A stretch of DNA of 64,000 nucleotides from Gymnogyps californianus (lineage: Eukaryota; Chordata; Aves; Accipitriformes; Cathartidae). Location: positions 17,906,368-17,970,367 of the forward strand of contig NC_059481.1 of the NCBI RefSeq assembly GCF_018139145.2. The letters run 5' to 3'. Shown piece after piece: positions 12,190 through 26,879 of the stretch; the first letter of the stretch is position 1, and the number at the start of each line of letters is the position of its first letter. Both the position numbers and the translations under genes were made by a program. Under the pieces are notes generated by a model. The model did not search any database. It was not told the origin of the DNA and was given only the letters and a program-made list of their open reading frames with translations.

Positions 12190-15100
12190 ATGTATGCATG
12201 TAGCCACTTTTATTTATTTATTTTCTGGCTTGGACTACAGAATTGTGTGCTTTGGGAAGCAGGTAGTTTCCAGCATTTGAAGAGATCTGCATGTTAAATG
12301 AGTTATGTTTTGTATTGCAGGGAAGTATTGCTACATGTATTTTCATGACATTCCTTTCAGGCATCTTTTTGGGTTCGTTTCCAAAATGCTATGAAAAAGT
12401 GATTTGCTTTCAGAAAGGAATTGCTCAGCTAAAAATAATAAATATGTTATAGCTAATGTGGAAACTAAATATGTCAGAGGTGATGTGGAAAACATTGGAG
12501 CAGACTGAGCTGAAAGGATAAATGATCCCAAGAAGGAGTCAAACGAAGCTGTTGCAGAAAGTCCAACTTTTACCAGAGTCAGGACGGTTTGGAAACCACA
12601 GATGAAAGACCCCTGCTTCCCATGGAGGGTTCAGGAGAACCAAGAGACGTTCTGCTGGCTTGAGTGAATGAGTCGGTCGCTGCCTGGCCAACGTATCCTC
12701 ACATTGCCCCTTTCTGGACAAGGGATCCAGATGTCGGTGGTGCCCCAAGCCCTGCACCCCGTTATGGGATGGCCAAGTGTCCCACAGAGGCTCGTGCAAG
12801 CTGGGAATGCCATGTACTTATAGTTTCAGTGGCAAGCACACACCCATGACCAGGATTAGCATTTTGTGTGATCTCTACAGGCTTGAACAGTATTGGAGAT
12901 CTCTGTAGGGACTGAAGTTTCCTTATTGTCATCCCAGGAAGCCTTGATAGAAATGCAAATCAAGAGTTGCAGTTTCAGCAGTGCCCTGTATAACTGGCTG
13001 ACAGTCCTGGGGGATGCCTGCCCTGTCCCCATCAGCATACGGTATCTATACTACAGGGGGTCCCTCATGGCTAGATGCACTGTCATATGTGTGTGTTGTT
13101 TTCCTGGTTCTACCACCAAATATCACATTGGCTAAAGGTTGACAGACAGCTCGGATGGGTGTCATCTCTGCTTTTGAGAGCATTCATCTTACTAGATCTC
13201 TCAGATCAATTCTCCAGTTTGGCTACCGAAATGAAAATTAAACGTCCTAGCCACCAGAAAAACTAATTTGAAAATACATTTTTAACCCCAGAGCAATCTT
13301 TTACCTGCAAACTTAATTGTGTTCCTTTAAGAAGATGTAATTAAGTATCCTCATGGCAGACCATCAGTTTTTACAAAGCATCTCTAGAACAGATAGACAT
13401 CATTACTAATACAATTCTTGGAGGTGCAGGCAGGAAAATAAATTGGTTGTCATTGGGACATCATCAATATAATGAACATCTGACATGTAGACTGTTTGTT
13501 TCAGATGAAGCAGACATAGATGAGGGGGAAAAATTGTTAATAAGAACAGCAGACAGGACATTGCAGACTGTATCTGTCTCATGAAATGTTATTTGCTGCC
13601 AACACATCACAGTAAAGAAAGTCTGGTCTACCTGGGAATAGATGAGAAAAATAAAGTGAAGAGACACTTTCAGGTATGTCCTGAGAAGCTCTGCTGAATA
13701 ACGCAGTTTGAGCCTTCGACTTTTTTTATTGTATCTCGGTAGCTACTTTCATTTCAGGCAGGAAATTGGTAGTTTGCCTGTCTTTTGTTCCCATTTGTCA
13801 CTACAGCAAAATTGAACCTTTGATTTTTGGAACTATACCATCTCCAAGAGAAATCAGTAGCTAACGTTGTCATTCAGACAAATGCAAAGCAGAGCTGGTT
13901 CAAGTTTTGCAAAGCCTACGGGGGAATTTTGACATGCAGAAATGAATATCCAAATGCCCTCGGCTGCCTCAGGGATTTCCGGCAGCTTCTGCAGGATGCA
14001 GGGGAAAAATTCCAGGGTTGAAAACAGCTGAAAATGTTCCATGATAGTGTCCCAGCTCAGCACTCTTTAGTCTCACTCGTCTTACGTGGATTTAAGCATG
14101 TGTTTATTGTTAAGGGTAGATGCTAAATTCAACAGGAACCTACTGCTTTTCCACGCAGGACCATAGCTACTTTTCCAGTTCATGAATTATTTGGGAACAG
14201 AACCTAGACTCTTTCAAGTCTTTTCTTCCAATATTCATTGACAAGTTTGGACAACGTACACTCTTTGATTCAACTGTTTCCTATTCAACTTACGTGATGG
14301 GTGAACTAAACCACACAACATAACTCCTTTTCCCAGTTTTAGATGACTGAAACACACTGAAGGAGAAAATTTTCACTTTGTTTACTTGGAAGAGTTTAGA
14401 ATGAACGGCTGCTCATGTCAAAGGGATTAGCGAAGGGATTTATCAACATACTTGCACAGATCCCCACTTGTCAGGATATGTGTGAGCTAAAACCCCGCAA
14501 GTCAGAGCAAAATACAAGAAGCAACGCCATGAGAGAGTATCCTTATGCAACTAGAGCAGCTCGAAGCACTGTGCACACCTTGAGCTGATCAGGAGGTATA
14601 AATAACCCTCCTCACAAAATGCATTTGGCCAGAGAAAGCACGGTAGACAGTGTCAAAGTTTATGTGGAACCTGAAAGAGATAGCCAAACCTCAACAGGAT
14701 CGAAAGTTCAGATAAACATCCTAACGCTTAGATACTAACGTGAATGCTCTTCAAATCTATCCAAGCCATCTGGGCCCAGCTTATTGACCTAGTAGTGTCA
14801 CGAGAAATGGTTTTCTCGCAAGGTTTCTGATGCTTCCTGTTGTTTGACAGGCAGGAAATACCATCAGAAGAGCCTTTCTCGTTGGAGTTCATAATTTTCG
14901 GTATAAGAGGGAATCAGGAAGTGCAGAGGCAGTGCGAAAATGAAAAACAGCGTGCTGGGGTTGGGATGGGGCGGGGGGAGAAGGGATATTGAGAAGGAAA
15001 GTTAACCAAGTTTTCTAATGCCACAGAAACAGGCTAGTTTTGAGAGGTATCGGCACACGTGGGAATGGGCTGCTGTGCCGGGCGGTAGCGGGATGTGCTT

Positions 15101-18100
15101 CTGGAAGAGCGACTTGCCCCACTCGTTGGTCCAGCCCAGGTGATAACATTTCCCTGTGACTGGGGAACACAGAAGGAGGAGAAACTTTATTGAAATGAGA
15201 AGCTGCAAATGCAGGTCTAAAAAGACGTTGCAGCTCTAAAAGGAGTTTTCTATGTAAGGATCCCAAATCAGTAACATTAATCTTGATGCTGTTGTCACTT
15301 TGCAGTCTATCTGGCATCCTGAAAAGGTTCATCACCCATTGTTTCTTTATTATTATTTATTTTTTATTTTGCAGGGCTCTAATTAAACACTGGGCTACCT
15401 GCTAGGCTATCTGGCATCACCTCATTGCTCCAGGGTGACAGCAGCAATCGTCTCTGATGATGGATTCAGCGGTATACGGCTGTGCTGTTTTGCTACAGCA
15501 TAAGCAAATGGAGGATTCTTTGCGTGCAAGTCTGAGACTGTGTACACATGTGCGTGAACTCTCCAAAAGCAAACAACTAGCCTTTATAAAGCCAAATTCC
15601 AAGCAAGAAACCAGCTCAGCAGCTGTGAAAGGTGTCTCTGTTTCATTGTTGATAAAAGTACAACCCACAATGACTCAAACCTCAGGATGTGGTGGGAAGC
15701 CGAGAAGAAAAGAAAGATAGAGAGTGGGGGAGAAAGGGAAAAAAACCTCCTTCTCAGGACGAGGAGTTCAGACATGCCAGATTTCTTTGGCGCAGGCATT
15801 GCTGTCATGAGCCTTGCAGACATTCAATGTTTGATTCCCTGCTTTCTTTTCACTTGGCACTGAGCATGAAGATTTTGAAAACAGTGTCGCCAAGTGTTTT
15901 AAATTGCAAAGCTGACCAGTGAGTGCCATAAACGGCATCTCCTTCATATGCTACAGGTTGACAGTGCAGGCAGGAACCTGCCATGTGAGGGCTGTCACCA
16001 ATCTGTCATTAACCTGCATCGGCTCACTGTGACATAAACATCGATAATAATTTTCCTCCACTCCAGCCCTTTCTTGAACTCTTCTGGAAAAGCAGAAGGC
16101 AGCCGCCTGGAGGACAGGGACTTGGCACAGAAAAAGGGAAAGGGAAAATCTAGTCTGGGAGCTGAATACTAAAAGTAGGCATCGATTTCCTATCAGAGAG
16201 GTGAAGTGTTCAAATTTGCTACGCTGCTTTGGCTTGAAAGGCATTTACCCAGTCATCAGGACTACCATGCGTGCTGTGTTCAGATGAGATAATGCTTCAG
16301 GATTCGTTCTGAGGCCTCAGATTTCACTCCACCAACTCCAGTCATCTGACTTAGGCACAGCTTCTTGCTGAAGCAGCAGGAGCGGCTTGAAGCTTGGTGG
16401 CCTCAGTGTTTCTCCTGTGATGCTGTTGTCAGATATTTAGCAACAGAAGCACTAGCTCAGGCACGAGGAAAGAAGAAAACTAACCTGTAGCAGATAGCAC
16501 CTAACTAGCAGAACAGGTCTTTTTTCTACTGAACATGTGTTTCCTTCACTTGCAGTGAAAGAAGAGTGCAGCTACAATATGAATGGAGTGAGAGCAGAAC
16601 GATGTAAAGGATGAAGAAAATAAGAAATGGAGCAAATCGCGTGAAGGCTGTATGGGCTTGTCTCTAGCATTTACTGATAGGAATAATACAGGATCTCCTG
16701 TCAGGTCTAATCAAACCTGTTGAGTTGACAGATGCTGATTCAGCACTGAGACACAATGCCTGCTCTCCAGAGGAGGATTTATAAAGTTAAACCTGAGCCT
16801 CCGCAGCAGTGATTTTCACATTGCTGGTGCTGGGAATCCAGGAGCTACTCAGACAAGGCACATGGAAGGTAACTAAGAAAAACAAGTCTATTATTGATAG
16901 ATTTACATTGCTACACCTCCTCCATCAGGCCATTACAGAGGCCCAAGAGGCCCACAACTGGAGAGAGATTGAAAATGAATGCTCTGTCGTCAGCGAAGAG
17001 GAGCTGGGCTTCAAAGACTGGTTCAGAGCAGGAGCCAAGCCGAGCTGCTCTGCATCATCTTCACTGGTGACGACAGGAGTGGGACTTCGGTGTCCCTGGG
17101 GGAAGGTCTGCCTTTGAGAACAGCAGGTTGTGTCCGGTTGCTTTTAACCTCCAAAGAGTTTAAATAAGTCATGTGAGCTCTGAGTGGCTGGAAAGGACCA
17201 GATACAGGAATAATTGCAGTGGTGCTACCAAGGTACCTTGGCAGTCACTGACACCTGATCTATGCCATGCATTGTGGTCTTTGGTCTTTATTGGCCAATC
17301 ATTGAGAGATACTGACTGCAATCAGGAGCATATCACACGCAGCTTCTCCAGGGACTGCTTGCAGTGGGCATGGGGAGAAGCCATAGCCTTGGCATAAGCA
17401 GAAACGTGAGCTAGCTACTGCCGCTTGCTGCTGCTTTGCTTTTGGCTCAGCTCTGAAGCATTGCAACAGCACGTTACAAAGCTAAATAAGAAATATCCAT
17501 TTTAATATTCTATATTCAAATGTTCTTATACACATACACAATTACGCACGTGTGTGTGGATACAACGCATATATGACATAAATGTGTTCGTTTATCAGTA
17601 CATTTCCTGACTGGGTGTGGTTTTTTAATAGTGTTATCCCTTTATCTCCACAAATGAATAACACTATTAGACCTGATCTCTAATTATATTCTGAAGACCA
17701 ATAAACCCTAGAACATTTCTGGATGTCTTTAATTAGAATAAAATCCAAACAAAACAACCAAAACAAAACAAAGTGGTTGATGGGGTCTCGCTACCCACTT
17801 GCTGGTTGTTAGGAGTAGAACTGGGTAAATTAGTCATTGCAAACACTTGATGATTTTAGACCTGTCTAACTTTTCTCAGTATCCTGCAAACAGGCTTTAT
17901 TTTTTGTACATATTTATATTCTTTGAAATTTTTTATACATATTTTGTACGAACATGTTTGAACACACTAGTAGTAAAGTAGTTTTTAGCTGTATTCCAGG
18001 CTGCTGGCGGTATTTGTGTGACATTCAGTAGGTCTTGCAAATCATGTGGTGCTGTATATGCTTATACTTGGGTGGCTGAAAACACCATAAAACAGAGGGT

Positions 18101-20850
18101 GAAAAATCAGAGATTCTTAGGTGATCACATAGGCACTTGCCTAAATTGTTGCAAGGATGCAAGAGTGGACAGCATGACCCAGCGTTGTTTTAGTAAAAAG
18201 GAACGGGTGTTTTTAACCCCTCATAATTTTTTTTCCAGATGATGATGAAGTTTTAGTTCACTTTTAATGACATAATGCATGTTCAAAGATATTTTACATT
18301 TACTTATTTCTTGTTCTGATGATTTTCATAGGAACAAAGTAGCCCCTTGCTGTGATGCAACTGTCTCTGGGGTGAAGCACTTCTGGTTAACTCCAGCACA
18401 GAAGCAAATCAGATCTGTGCCTTAGGCAAAGAAGCAAAATCAGGAAAGAAGAACTGGATGGAGAGGAAGAATTTGACTTGGGAGGGAACTCTTCAGAAAG
18501 TACCACGAGATCTTCAAGAAGGCAGCGGGATCAGAGTTCTCATTGCTTGTGCATTGCCTGAACTGCATGAGTGAGCTTAAGGAGAGCAGTAATGAAAGAA
18601 TAAAATGGCTTACAAGGTATAGCAGCCCTGGAAAATAGAAGCATTTTACAAATGGTTTCATCTTTGACTGGTGATACCCAACAGTGATGTACAATTACTT
18701 CTTATTGTAGTTGTTTTGTTGTATCTGAAACACAAAGCCTTCACTTTAAACCTGGTTAAAGAGTAAAACAAGAGAATGCAGCAATTGCTAAATTAACCAT
18801 TAGCTCAGCAGCAGGGTTTTCTCAGGCTGTTTTGAGAGAAATAAAAAAAAAAAGTTTTAAAAAAAAGTAGTTTAAACTTTTGCCTCAGGGGCTGGAAACC
18901 TATTTTTCAGGCTGTTTAACTTTTGTCATTCTCAGTGCATCTGTTCAAATTAGCTTCAGACAGTGAAATAAATAGGAAATATTGCCCAAGGGTCCTTGGT
19001 TTTGTCAGAAGCGACTTTGAAAAAAGTGGAGGAGAAGAAGAAGGAAGCCTGATTCATGAAGGCCTGCCGAGTCTTTTTGCTGACATGAAATCAAAACTGA
19101 CTGAGGTTAAGTTCATTCAATTATCACAAACACCCCAGTGTACAAGAAAACCCAGAATGTAATGATACTGGATTAAAAGTTCAAGGCAAGTTGTGGTGTG
19201 AACTTCCCCAGCTTTGAATTCAAAGTTTCAGCAAAGGAAAAAGAATGCCAAGTAAATCTGGGAAACAGGTTCAGAGAGAGGGGAAAGAAAAGATTATTTG
19301 CTCACAGTACAGAATGGCAAAGCAGCCGAGGTATTTGCTGTGACAGACGTGCTGACGGTATCCTATGTTCCATACATTAAGATCTTCATGTCTCTTCATG
19401 TTACAAGACATTACTGTTGATTCTAGAGAGCCAAATGAAGGGAGAGCTTGGACACTCACACATCTTAACCACAGCTCAAAAAAGCACCTCTTCTCAGGCA
19501 GCACTTTGAGCAATTCTGCCCTAATAAATGCTGTTCATGACAAAATCCTGGTTCCTCTTCTCTCAGTGTACCACCAGATCATGGAAGTAGCTTTGTTTCT
19601 AGACTCCTTTCTGTATCAGTCTCTTCTGACAGAGACAGATTTTCCCAAGAAAACCCTTCATCATTGCAATGATGTAAAATATTTGTATATCAGTGATTGG
19701 TTACATATACATATGACCATGGCAATATGTAATAGCATCTCCTCATCTTTTGAAGTCTTCCCTCACCCCCTGCTGCCCATGGTTTAATTCCTGGTGATTT
19801 GGGAAAGCCTCTTCAATCTCTGTGTTTGCAGTAGATGAGAAGCACAGGATAACTCGTGCACTAGCCACTCACAGATGGTGATGGTTCTTGTATAGGTGTC
19901 CTACGTATCCTAACCAACCAACTGACCAACCACCTGCCTGCCTGAAAATGAGCAAGGCAAAGCAAGACCATCCAGGCTGGGTCATCCCTAGAGCTATTCT
20001 TGTCTTTCCTCCCCGGAGCTTCTGGCCCTGTTGGCAGTGTGGTCCCAAGGCAACTTCATTTCTCCCTGTTTTTGCAACAGTCTTGCCTTTCTGGATGTAC
20101 GTCGATGACTGCCTGGTAGGGTAAGGGACCTATCTGTGGCATAGACGAACACATGCAACGAATGAGCTACTAATTTAATATGGTGGTTAAGGAGGATAAT
20201 TTCTGATACCAGCTCTTTACAAGCAACAAGTTGACATCGCTCCCTAGCCCCAGTCTGTTTCCATTTCTACTCCCAGTAGTTTACTTCTTTCTCTCAGTCA
20301 CATCTTCTCCTAAATGGTCTCTAGTACCTGGTATTTACTTCACATGTTGTTCCCCTGTATCCTCTGTGTGCATGAATTAGACTGTTAGCAACAAGAGGAG
20401 CTTATCTCTTGTCCTTTATTGAATCTGGAGTTTGCTAATACATCCGTTACCCTTATATCGCAGAAAACAATTAACAGATATGTTTGTCCATTTAAGAATC
20501 AGTTTATCTTGATTAAATGTTTGTATCTCACAGCACAAAGCCTTGCATAGCACACCTCTGGTCCAGAGTCCTTCTGGAGCACCTAGAACATTCTTTAGAT
20601 CAAGCAGGAAAGGCATTCCTGTAAGTGACATCATTTTAAAAAATATTTTAAAGTCACAAACGTATCTTACTATCACTGTTGATTTTTCTCTAACACTTAA
20701 ATTAAAAAATGTCTAAAATCAGCATGGAAATACACAGACAAAAGAGACTTAATCATATTTTTGTCTAATTTGCACCTCTGTGAGAAATAAAATGCACTTC
20801 ACTGCTCTCTCTGGCATGCACTATAACCACGATCAACATTCCTAAGTATC

Positions 20851-20883
20851 ATAATAATGATGATGATGATGATGATAATGATG
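20851..20883. repeat. (GAT)n microsatellite
   Basis: ATAATAAT leads into about six consecutive GAT units, then GATAATGATG. It is an imperfect trinucleotide repeat in noncoding DNA. Confidence 0.85.
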
Positions 20884-23800
20884 GCCACTGCTTCCCACCT
20901 GTTTGTTGCAGGAAAAGAGCTGACTGCAACAGGATGTACTATGAGTTAGATTTATTCCTAGATTTATTCCTCCAGTCTCTCAGAGGTAAAATAGGTCAAT
21001 ATTCTATTATAGTTCAAATATTATTAACTTTCTTTCCCCATATATTTTGATATTCCAGCAAAAAAGCTCAGTGAAAATCAAAATCGAACTTCAGAAAAAT
21101 GACTCATCTCAGGCGTAATTTTTAAAGCTTTCTCAATCTATATGTTCCATTTTTTTCTTCAGGGTTCCTGTGTGTGTGCTTTTTGCTTGCTCAACAGAAA
21201 GAAAAAGGAAAACAAAAACTGAGGACTGAAAATGGAAGAAAACAAAGCAGATCCTGGTGCTTGTGGTTATTTTCATTGGGGAAAAAAGCCCCACGTCTTT
21301 CCCAAAACAAAATAAACATTGATATTATTATTTATTGCAATACCAGCCCCTTTTTGACAAGCACTGCTCTGGAAAGGTGCGTCTTTTCTGGAGTTGTGTT
21401 GGAAGCCATGTAATCCAGCATCTTAGCCCTTTCTTTGGGACAAGAAAAGAAAACATCAAACTGCCAGCGAGGGTATTTTCTGGGTAGAGCAAACCTCTTA
21501 GTAGGCAGCCACATATATTAAAGCAGAACTACTATAAATGTCTTGTCCATTTATTCTGATTACTCTAACAGAGAGCATTCACTGGTTTATGCTGCCTTCT
21601 CTGACAGAAGAGAAACTGCAGTGAAGGAAAGAAATTCTTCCATCTGTGTCCAAAGTTAAGGCAATCTGTAGGAAAGAATGAAAATGACACAGAGAAATGA
21701 GTATCTCGTTTCAGCGAGGTCTGAATCATTATCTGCAACATTTTGGATGATTCAGCATATTTCCTGGCCTTTTTTTTTTTTCATTACAAGGGGCGTTTCT
21801 GTGAAAATGAATGCTCAAGGAGCTGAGCTTATTCATGCCTCTCACTTCTTTCTCTGCTGTACCTGAAGGTGTAGGCCTATTTTTCCTCTTGCTGACTCTA
21901 GGATAAATCAAGTGTAGGTGCATTGGAGTTCTAGTACTGGAGAAACGCTGGTATGAAACTGGGCTGAGTAGAGACACATCACTTACTGGGTGTTACATGT
22001 CTCCAGATCACTGCAGAGACTACAGGCACATACATAAGTAGCACATTTTGAAAAATTCATAAGAAACACAGCAACTTTTCAGATGAAATGGTTGGACTTC
22101 GGGGTTAATGACCAGGGCAATGAAAAGAAGGGAAACAAACATAATCGCAAACAAGAATCCCTTCCAAGGAGCAGCCTTTCTTCTTTCCCCAGCCTGAATA
22201 TGGAAATCTATTGCTCCTCATTGGAAAATAAAGCTGTGAACACATTATTAAGACCTAGACCAATCAATGTCTTAACCTTTCGATTTAAACATGAGAACAG
22301 AATTTTTAGGATTAAGCATATTAATTGTTCCACTGATATGTGATATTTGCTGTCAAGGGTCAAATGTTTGAAAGCAGTCTCAATTTTTTTTACTCACAAT
22401 CTACTACAGAAGCAATTAATTATAAGCACAAACTGGAGGCAGGAGGGGAGAGAGAAAAGGAACAGCTGGAGTAGGTAGCAAAAAGAGAGAAGTGGGAAGA
22501 AATGAAATGGAAAAATACACATAACCATGTTTGCTGTGGAGGTAACAAGGGGAAAAGTATGAATTTGTGTTCTTTGAAAATGTTCTTGTTGACAGGAACC
22601 TGGAATTTTTATTCACCATCATTTCTTTCTCCAAAAGTATCACTTTTTACTTGAAATCTCAGTATTTCACATAATATACATCCTAGGGAATCTTCGTTCC
22701 CTGCCCTTCCCCCAGATGTGTGGGATGAGAGCTAAAATATCTAGATTTTATAAAAATAGAATGAAAACTCCAAATCCATAGCAAATATCACTGACAACGT
22801 ACCAAATGATAAAATCATGTTTTCATGCTCTTATGAGGTTGGATTGTTTTTTTTTTTCATCCTGCCAATCATTTCTTCTTTGAGGTACTCTGAAGAAGGG
22901 TAAACAGAGACATCAGATAAATGGCTAGCAGTGGCTAGAAATGGCTAATGCAAAAATAATGATAGCTCAGACTGCCTCTTTATGCTTTGCTGGTGCTACA
23001 GCTCATGTTTATGGAGTTAATTATCATATTGTGGATATTGTTTGTCAAGAACCGCTCACAGGAGTCGTCACCACCCCAGAGCTGTGTAGCAATACTTTCA
23101 GGCAAAATCACAGTTACGGAACTAAAATGGCAGACTCTTCAAACAATTGCTGGAAAACTAACTATGTGGTCAAAGGTATAGGTAAAAAGGCTGAATGGGC
23201 TGATGAAAGGTATCCCCCAAATGAAGAAAATCCTGTCCAGATGAAGAGGTCACTTCGTCTGCAAGCTTTAGGCATTGCGGGGATAATAATCCCCAGGTTC
23301 AAGCGTTAACAGGAGAATAAAAGACAAATGGAGCTATTTGCCATTTATTTCCAAATAAATGCAAGTTTATTATGCACAAAACCTTCACCTTGTCTCAACA
23401 GGCAAATCCTAGAGGGTAATTTCAGGGCAGTGTTCTCTGGTGAGTGTTCGCTCCAGGTTTACGTGGGTTTCTGCTTCACCTCGTCAAGATATAGTATCGG
23501 GCTGGCCAGAGACCAGCTGGTGCTTTGTACTTAATGCTACTACTTTTAGTGAACAGAGCTCTTTGTAACAATTCCACGCAGATTTCTTGTAAAGAGATTG
23601 CTTTAAGTTAACAGAAAGACCTACAGTGATTCTTGTGGACTGCGAAGGAAGCCCATGGAGATGTGTTTCTACTGCCTTCGTTCATGCCTGGGAATGATGT
23701 GAATGCAAATCGGCTGCAGTTTAATTAGCCAAGATGGAAATGATATCCATGAATTGATTAAAGCATTTTGCTGATATGCAGGGAGGGACACATGATCCTG

Positions 23801-26800
23801 ACTGAGAATGGTTGGACCTGCCCACTTGTGGGCAGGAGAGAAGCGATGATGACCCCCATGCCACCAGACTGGAAAGGGTTAAAGAGCACCAGTTAATCTG
23901 CACTCAAGCAGCTGAGAGGCATAATTAGCCAGATTGATTAGGCCATAAGGGCTGTGGCAAGAGGTAGCTTCAGTTTGCCTGGAGTGTGGGAGTCTGTAGG
24001 CTGTTGCTCTCTGGAGGAAGGCTTGGAGGACTCCTGGCCTGGAACCTTCAGCTGTCTTGCTCCATCCCAAGGGCAGCTGCTCTCGGAAAGGAGCTGAAAA
24101 TGGATGCTCTTTTAAGAGTGAGTAATTATGAGGCTTAAATATAATGTTTGTCTTCTATAGCTACGATAGAGCTGCTTTCTAATCCTTGAGCTGAGGTCTG
24201 GTATGTGTTTATTTGGCTGTTTGAGATTTCCTAGGTTGGCTTACTTGCACGGAGGGGGAGGAACAGGTTTGCCAGCTGGTCCCAACTTATTCCCCTTCCT
24301 TGGCAATATCAGGATGAGAGAGAAATAGCAACTGCTCTTCAGCTGCCTGGGCTTTTTGTGAGCTTCCATGTGCTGAGGTCAAGCTGTTAGGATGCTTGGT
24401 GTAGGTATCTGAATGCGAACATCTGAAAGCTGTGGAAGCAGCATTGTGGGGTGGGGAGCGGGTCTAGGGCTCTAGAACAGTTTGGTGCTCTGCTGAGGAA
24501 CCAGCCAGTTCATCTTCTGATCATTGCTGAGACTTGAAGGTCTGCTTTTCCTCTGGAGCAGTGGTGGCAATGAAGGAGGTCAGGAGTACTGATAGAGGTC
24601 GTCTTTTCACTTTTCCAGTGTTCACCAGTAAAGTGTTTGAGTGCCTCTCTGGAGGATGGGGAGGGAGGAAAAAAAAAAGGGAAAAATAAAGAACACAAAC
24701 AAACTGGTTTCTGTAGTCCATTGCTGAAAAACAAATCAGCGCATTTTTTCTGTGGCAATAAGGAGAATTTAGTTATACAAATACACTTTGGTTTCTGGCC
24801 TCCCAAAGAACCTAAAGAGGAGGCAAGGAAATAACTAAAAAAAGAAACACACGCAAACCCTTATAAAGCTCCAGGCTTGTGGCCTGTTTTGCTGTTTCCC
24901 TGCCTCCTCAAGCCCAGCTCACCTTCAAACATTCCTGGCTGAGGTAGATATAAAAAAATGTGTCTAATTTGGATTCACAGAGCCCAGTCTTATCCCAAAC
25001 AAACAATGCTGCCTGGAATTGCTTGCCAGACAGTTGGCATATCTTGCAGATTGACTAACACTAACAATAATGCATTTCAAGAAGAAGAGGCTGAACTTGG
25101 CCTTTGCTCCCCAGCTGGAATGCCAGCATGGGGATGTGTGCCCATCTGAGCCAGGCATGGCCCCCAATATCTGACCTTTAGTTGGAGTGGAAGGATTTGC
25201 AGATAGCAGGTTGCTCGACCCCAACACTGAACCCTGCGTGGAGGTAGGCTGCAAACTGAGCTGGGAGAATCATTCCACTACAAATTGCTGCAAGTGTTAA
25301 AGCTCCAGGGAGCAGATTTAATAGCTCCCTTCAACTCCTGCATTGGTTCGCCAGACTCTGGTTTATGGGCACAGCTGGATGATGGTGAGAGAAGGCAGGA
25401 AGGGGAGGCTATACTGCACTTAAATTTGTGGAAAAATTAGTTTGCACTTGTTCAGGTTTTCCTTTGTGTCGATTCACCCCTGTAAGTTTAGATGCATGGG
25501 GGAGAGACACAGGCTATGAGTGAGGAGCTTTAATCTGGCTTGCCCAGATCAGGAATGTGGGAACCGGCACCAGCCAGGCCTTATAGGCTTTATGAAGAGC
25601 GAAACAAGGTTTCAGCAGCTTGGTCTGGAATTTGGGTGGCCACATGTAAACAGCAGTGAGCTGAGCTTTCTGGGCAAAAAAAAAAAAAAAGTTACGACTT
25701 CAAGCTTATATTTGCCTCGGATTTCAAATGGTGAAAGGGGGAGGGTGTATAAATGCCAACTCAGCAAAATAAATGGTTCGCACAGAAAAACCAATGTCAG
25801 GAGTGAAACCTGACTCACTGAGAGCCTCTTGTGTATTAAGTGCATGTGCTGTAGTGACAGAAGAATATCCCTGCTGCCCCCATTGTAATACAATCAAAAT
25901 GCTACTTATTCAAGTGTTTAGAGATCAAAATGCCAAGAGGAAAGGAACAAAAATATCTCTCTAAAGATGTGAATAAGTGGAAGCTGGAGTTTCAAATATC
26001 AGTTTGGGGAGTGTGTAAGGCAAACATTAGCGGTGCTTGCTGGAAGCACAGCCCAGCACATGTGCTGTATACCTGCAGGACAGATCTTCTGGCTCCAGGG
26101 CAGCGCTGCAGAGCTGGGGGATGCTGGCATCTCCTCTTGGGAGGGAGAGTCTGGGGGAGTTGCCATCCCAAATGGATCTGCGGGGTGGAGCTGGGAAGGA
26201 AGTACCTTAAGATCATTTGTTTCTGTTAGCTTGTGTGGAAATACTTATCTCACCTGGCAGGCTTTGCCAAGCCTCACTTAGGAAATATAAACACTTACTT
26301 GAGGTTCCCAGTATTTGTTTCCATTCTCCTCCCACCCATTCCCATCCTCAATGGCAGGATCGCTCTCTAGATCTCAAAGCTGGTGAGCAAGGGCTGCCAG
26401 GGCTCTTGCCAATATTCACTCGTCTTGCCTCCAGCCCAGGGCTTGTGCATTGGTCCTCTGTCACTGAGGAAAAAAACAGCGTAGTCCTGTAATGCCCACA
26501 GAAAGTCTCGTGGTGCTGGAGCAAGCTCTGCCCCTCACTTCTGTCAAATTCAGTTCTTAGCAAGGGTAAAACTTCATCCTTTGGCTTCTGAGCAATGTAA
26601 CTTCTCCAGGTCCAAATCTTTTTATTGTTCAGCTGTTGACCATTTCCATGGTCAGAAACTGGAAAACTCTAGATGAGGGGAAATATTAGGAACATGCTTG
26701 CAAAAAAACCCCAAACCGTCAAACAAAACACCCCAAACTGTATATAGCTGCACCAAACAGAAACAGAAAAGTTGTTCAGATGGCAAAAATACTCTGTGCT

Positions 26801-26879
26801 TATCTAATACCTCTTCAGTCCATTTCTAGACACCCAAGGCTGTGCAAGTTTTCACTTGCTCGATCAGAAGCTTGGCCAC

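Larger units (their letters stand above)
11661..26879. other. Noncoding stretch with simple repeats
   Basis: No coding exon, structured RNA or clear mobile element is recognised. Notable items are a TG microsatellite near 12,173, a GAT microsatellite near 20,857, C/A-rich strings near 17,750, and a stretch at 23,715-23,960 rich in TAATTAG-type motifs. A 122-codon ORF on the plus strand at 22,941-23,309 has no recognisable domain and its length fits chance. Confidence 0.55.

Noticed and set aside
22941..23309. 122-codon plus-strand ORF as a protein-coding gene
   Set aside because: Roughly ten ORFs of this length are expected by chance across six frames of 64 kb. There is no domain, no splice context and no similarity I can name.
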